Source: DATKEH01 sp035546355 (GTDB lineage: Bacteria > Acidobacteriota > Thermoanaerobaculia > Multivoradales > JAIOJS01). Taken from it: a stretch of DNA of 7,331 nt. A program made the position numbers and the translations under genes. The notes beneath the pieces are model-generated. The model was not told the DNA's origin and made no database searches. It was given only the letters and a program-made list of their open reading frames with translations. The DNA lies in assembly GCA_035546355.1 (NCBI GenBank), contig DATKEH010000103.1, positions 1 through 7,331 on the forward strand, given 5' to 3'. Shown one piece after another: positions 6,757 to 7,331 of the stretch (the stretch's first letter is position 1; each line of letters opens with the position of its first letter).

Positions 6757-6810
6757 TCCGGTGCGGTTCGCTTCGGCAGGCGGCTCGAGCGGCGGTGCTA
6801 GCATGCCACG

Positions 6811-7331
6811 GTGTCCCACGACAGCGCGGGCGACGCAGCCGGTCGAGTTTCGATCGAGCCGCGTTTCGTGCCGCTGACCGGCTACGAGGAGGTGCCGCCC
6901 GAGGCGATGGCGGCGCGCGCCCGCGCCTTCGCCGCCGAGATGCGCCGCCGCCGCACGGTGCGGGATTTCACCGACCGGCCGGTGGCGCGCGAGGTGATCG
7001 AGCAGGCGCTGTGGGCGGCGGGCAGCGCGCCGAGCGGCGCCAACCTCCAGCCGTGGCACTTCGTCGCCGTCGCCGATGGGGAGGTGAAGCGGCGGATCCG
7101 GGCGGCGGCGGAGGTCGAGGAGCGGGAGTTCTACAGCCGCCGCGCGCCGCAGGAGTGGCTCGACGCCCTGGCGCCGCTCGGCACCGACGAGCACAAGCCG
7201 TTCCTCGAGGTGGCGCCGTGGCTGATCGCCGTCTTCGTGCAGCGCTACGGGCTGCTGCCCGACGGGCGCAAGGTGAAGCACTACTACCCGCTCGAGTCGG
7301 TCGGCCTGGCCTGCGGCATGCTCATCGCCGC
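6811..7331 (+). CDS. Nitroreductase-family flavoprotein, iodotyrosine-deiodinase-like (partial)
   Basis: 173 codons are visible and the 3' end lies beyond the window; relatives are about 220 aa, so roughly 50 residues are missing. An in-frame TAG at 6799-6801 leaves GTG 6811-6813 as the first possible start. The internal ATG codons (M33, M44) would trim the N-terminal extension. The FMN-phosphate motif RRRRTVRDF (45-53) and APSGANLQPWHF (73-84) are diagnostic of the nitroreductase fold. KHYYPLESVGLACGMLIAA (156 onward) closely follows the helix of iodotyrosine deiodinase (IYD). Glu104, Tyr108 and Lys129 match the spacing of the IYD active-site lid triad (Glu, Tyr +4, Lys +21), which closes on a halotyrosine zwitterion. 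The likely activity is FMN-dependent reductive dehalogenation or reduction of an aromatic substrate in the cytoplasm. The actual substrate in this organism is unknown. The gene is divergent from the polysaccharide genes with no visible functional link. Confidence 0.93.
   Translation, partial: MSHDSAGDAAGRVSIEPRFVPLTGYEEVPPEAMAARARAFAAEMRRRRTVRDFTDRPVAREVIEQALWAAGSAPSGANLQPWHFVAVADGEVKRRIRAAAEVEEREFYSRRAPQEWLDALAPLGTDEHKPFLEVAPWLIAVFVQRYGLLPDGRKVKHYYPLESVGLACGMLIA

Larger units (their letters stand above)
6550..6810. promoter_or_regulatory. Divergent intergenic region between kinase and nitroreductase genes
   Basis: 261 bp separate the two divergent starts and must hold promoters for both directions, unless the polysaccharide message starts elsewhere. 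About half is the tandem repeat array (6643-6756) with a degenerate fragment at 6586-6608. I see no convincing sigma-70 -35/-10 pair and no Shine-Dalgarno before either gene. Weak -10-like hexamers lie 6-12 nt before each start: TAGCAT at 6799-6804 (plus) and TACTGT at 6562-6567 (minus). Leaderless or near-leaderless transcripts are therefore possible, but unproven in DNA this GC-rich. Confidence 0.4.

Noticed and set aside
6803..6877. ATG at 6803 as the nitroreductase start
   Set aside because: It is out of frame with the nitroreductase motifs and meets a TGA after 24 codons.
6550..7281. Upstream extension of the kinase reading frame by 244 codons
   Set aside because: It runs antisense through the clear nitroreductase gene and across a 38-bp repeat whose period breaks any coding periodicity; the translation has no recognisable domain and the Wzz part begins right after ATG 6549.

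Overview
The window is very GC-rich DNA that is almost fully coding. It looks like a piece of a diderm (Gram-negative-type) bacterial chromosome. The envelope genes (a Wzc-type tyrosine autokinase, an O-antigen ligase/polymerase and an AMIN-like protein that may be exported to the periplasm) point to a cell with an outer membrane. The high GC, the ligase followed by a stand-alone TPR protein, and the PEGA and SUMF1-type proteins would suit Acidobacteriota (for example Thermoanaerobaculia) or Myxococcota. That placement is an inference from style, not something the sequence proves.

Minus strand, read right to left, six genes in one tight block: (1) a 792-aa Wzz/Wzc-type polysaccharide copolymerase fused to a BY-kinase (6549-4171); (2) a 434-aa multi-pass O-antigen ligase/polymerase (4202-2898), overlapping gene 1 by 32 bp; (3) a 207-aa TPR protein (2901-2278), joined by an ATGA overlap; (4) a 199-aa PEGA-domain single-pass membrane protein (2240-1641), after a 37-bp gap; (5) a 377-aa protein with an N-terminal beta-type domain, a coiled coil and a C-terminal SUMF1/FGE-type domain (1644-511), ATGA overlap; (6) the first 171 codons of a protein with a signal peptide and an AMIN-like domain (514 to the window edge), ATGA overlap. 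The spacing implies one polycistronic message with translational coupling. Genes 1 and 2 would control chain length and polymerise or ligate a surface polysaccharide. Genes 3-6 look like a non-enzymatic scaffold or envelope-anchoring set, perhaps tying the machinery to the cell wall or outer membrane. That joint role is inference.

A divergent intergenic region (6550-6810) holds three head-to-tail 38-bp repeats, each with an inverted repeat, plus a degenerate fragment of the same element nearer the kinase gene. No spacers are present, so it is not a CRISPR array. No Shine-Dalgarno sequence is visible before either gene that starts here.

Plus strand, 6811 to the right edge: the first 173 codons of a flavin-dependent nitroreductase-family protein. 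It carries the FMN-binding signature and the Glu/Tyr/Lys lid triad typical of iodotyrosine deiodinase. It is divergent from the polysaccharide block and probably unrelated to it in function.
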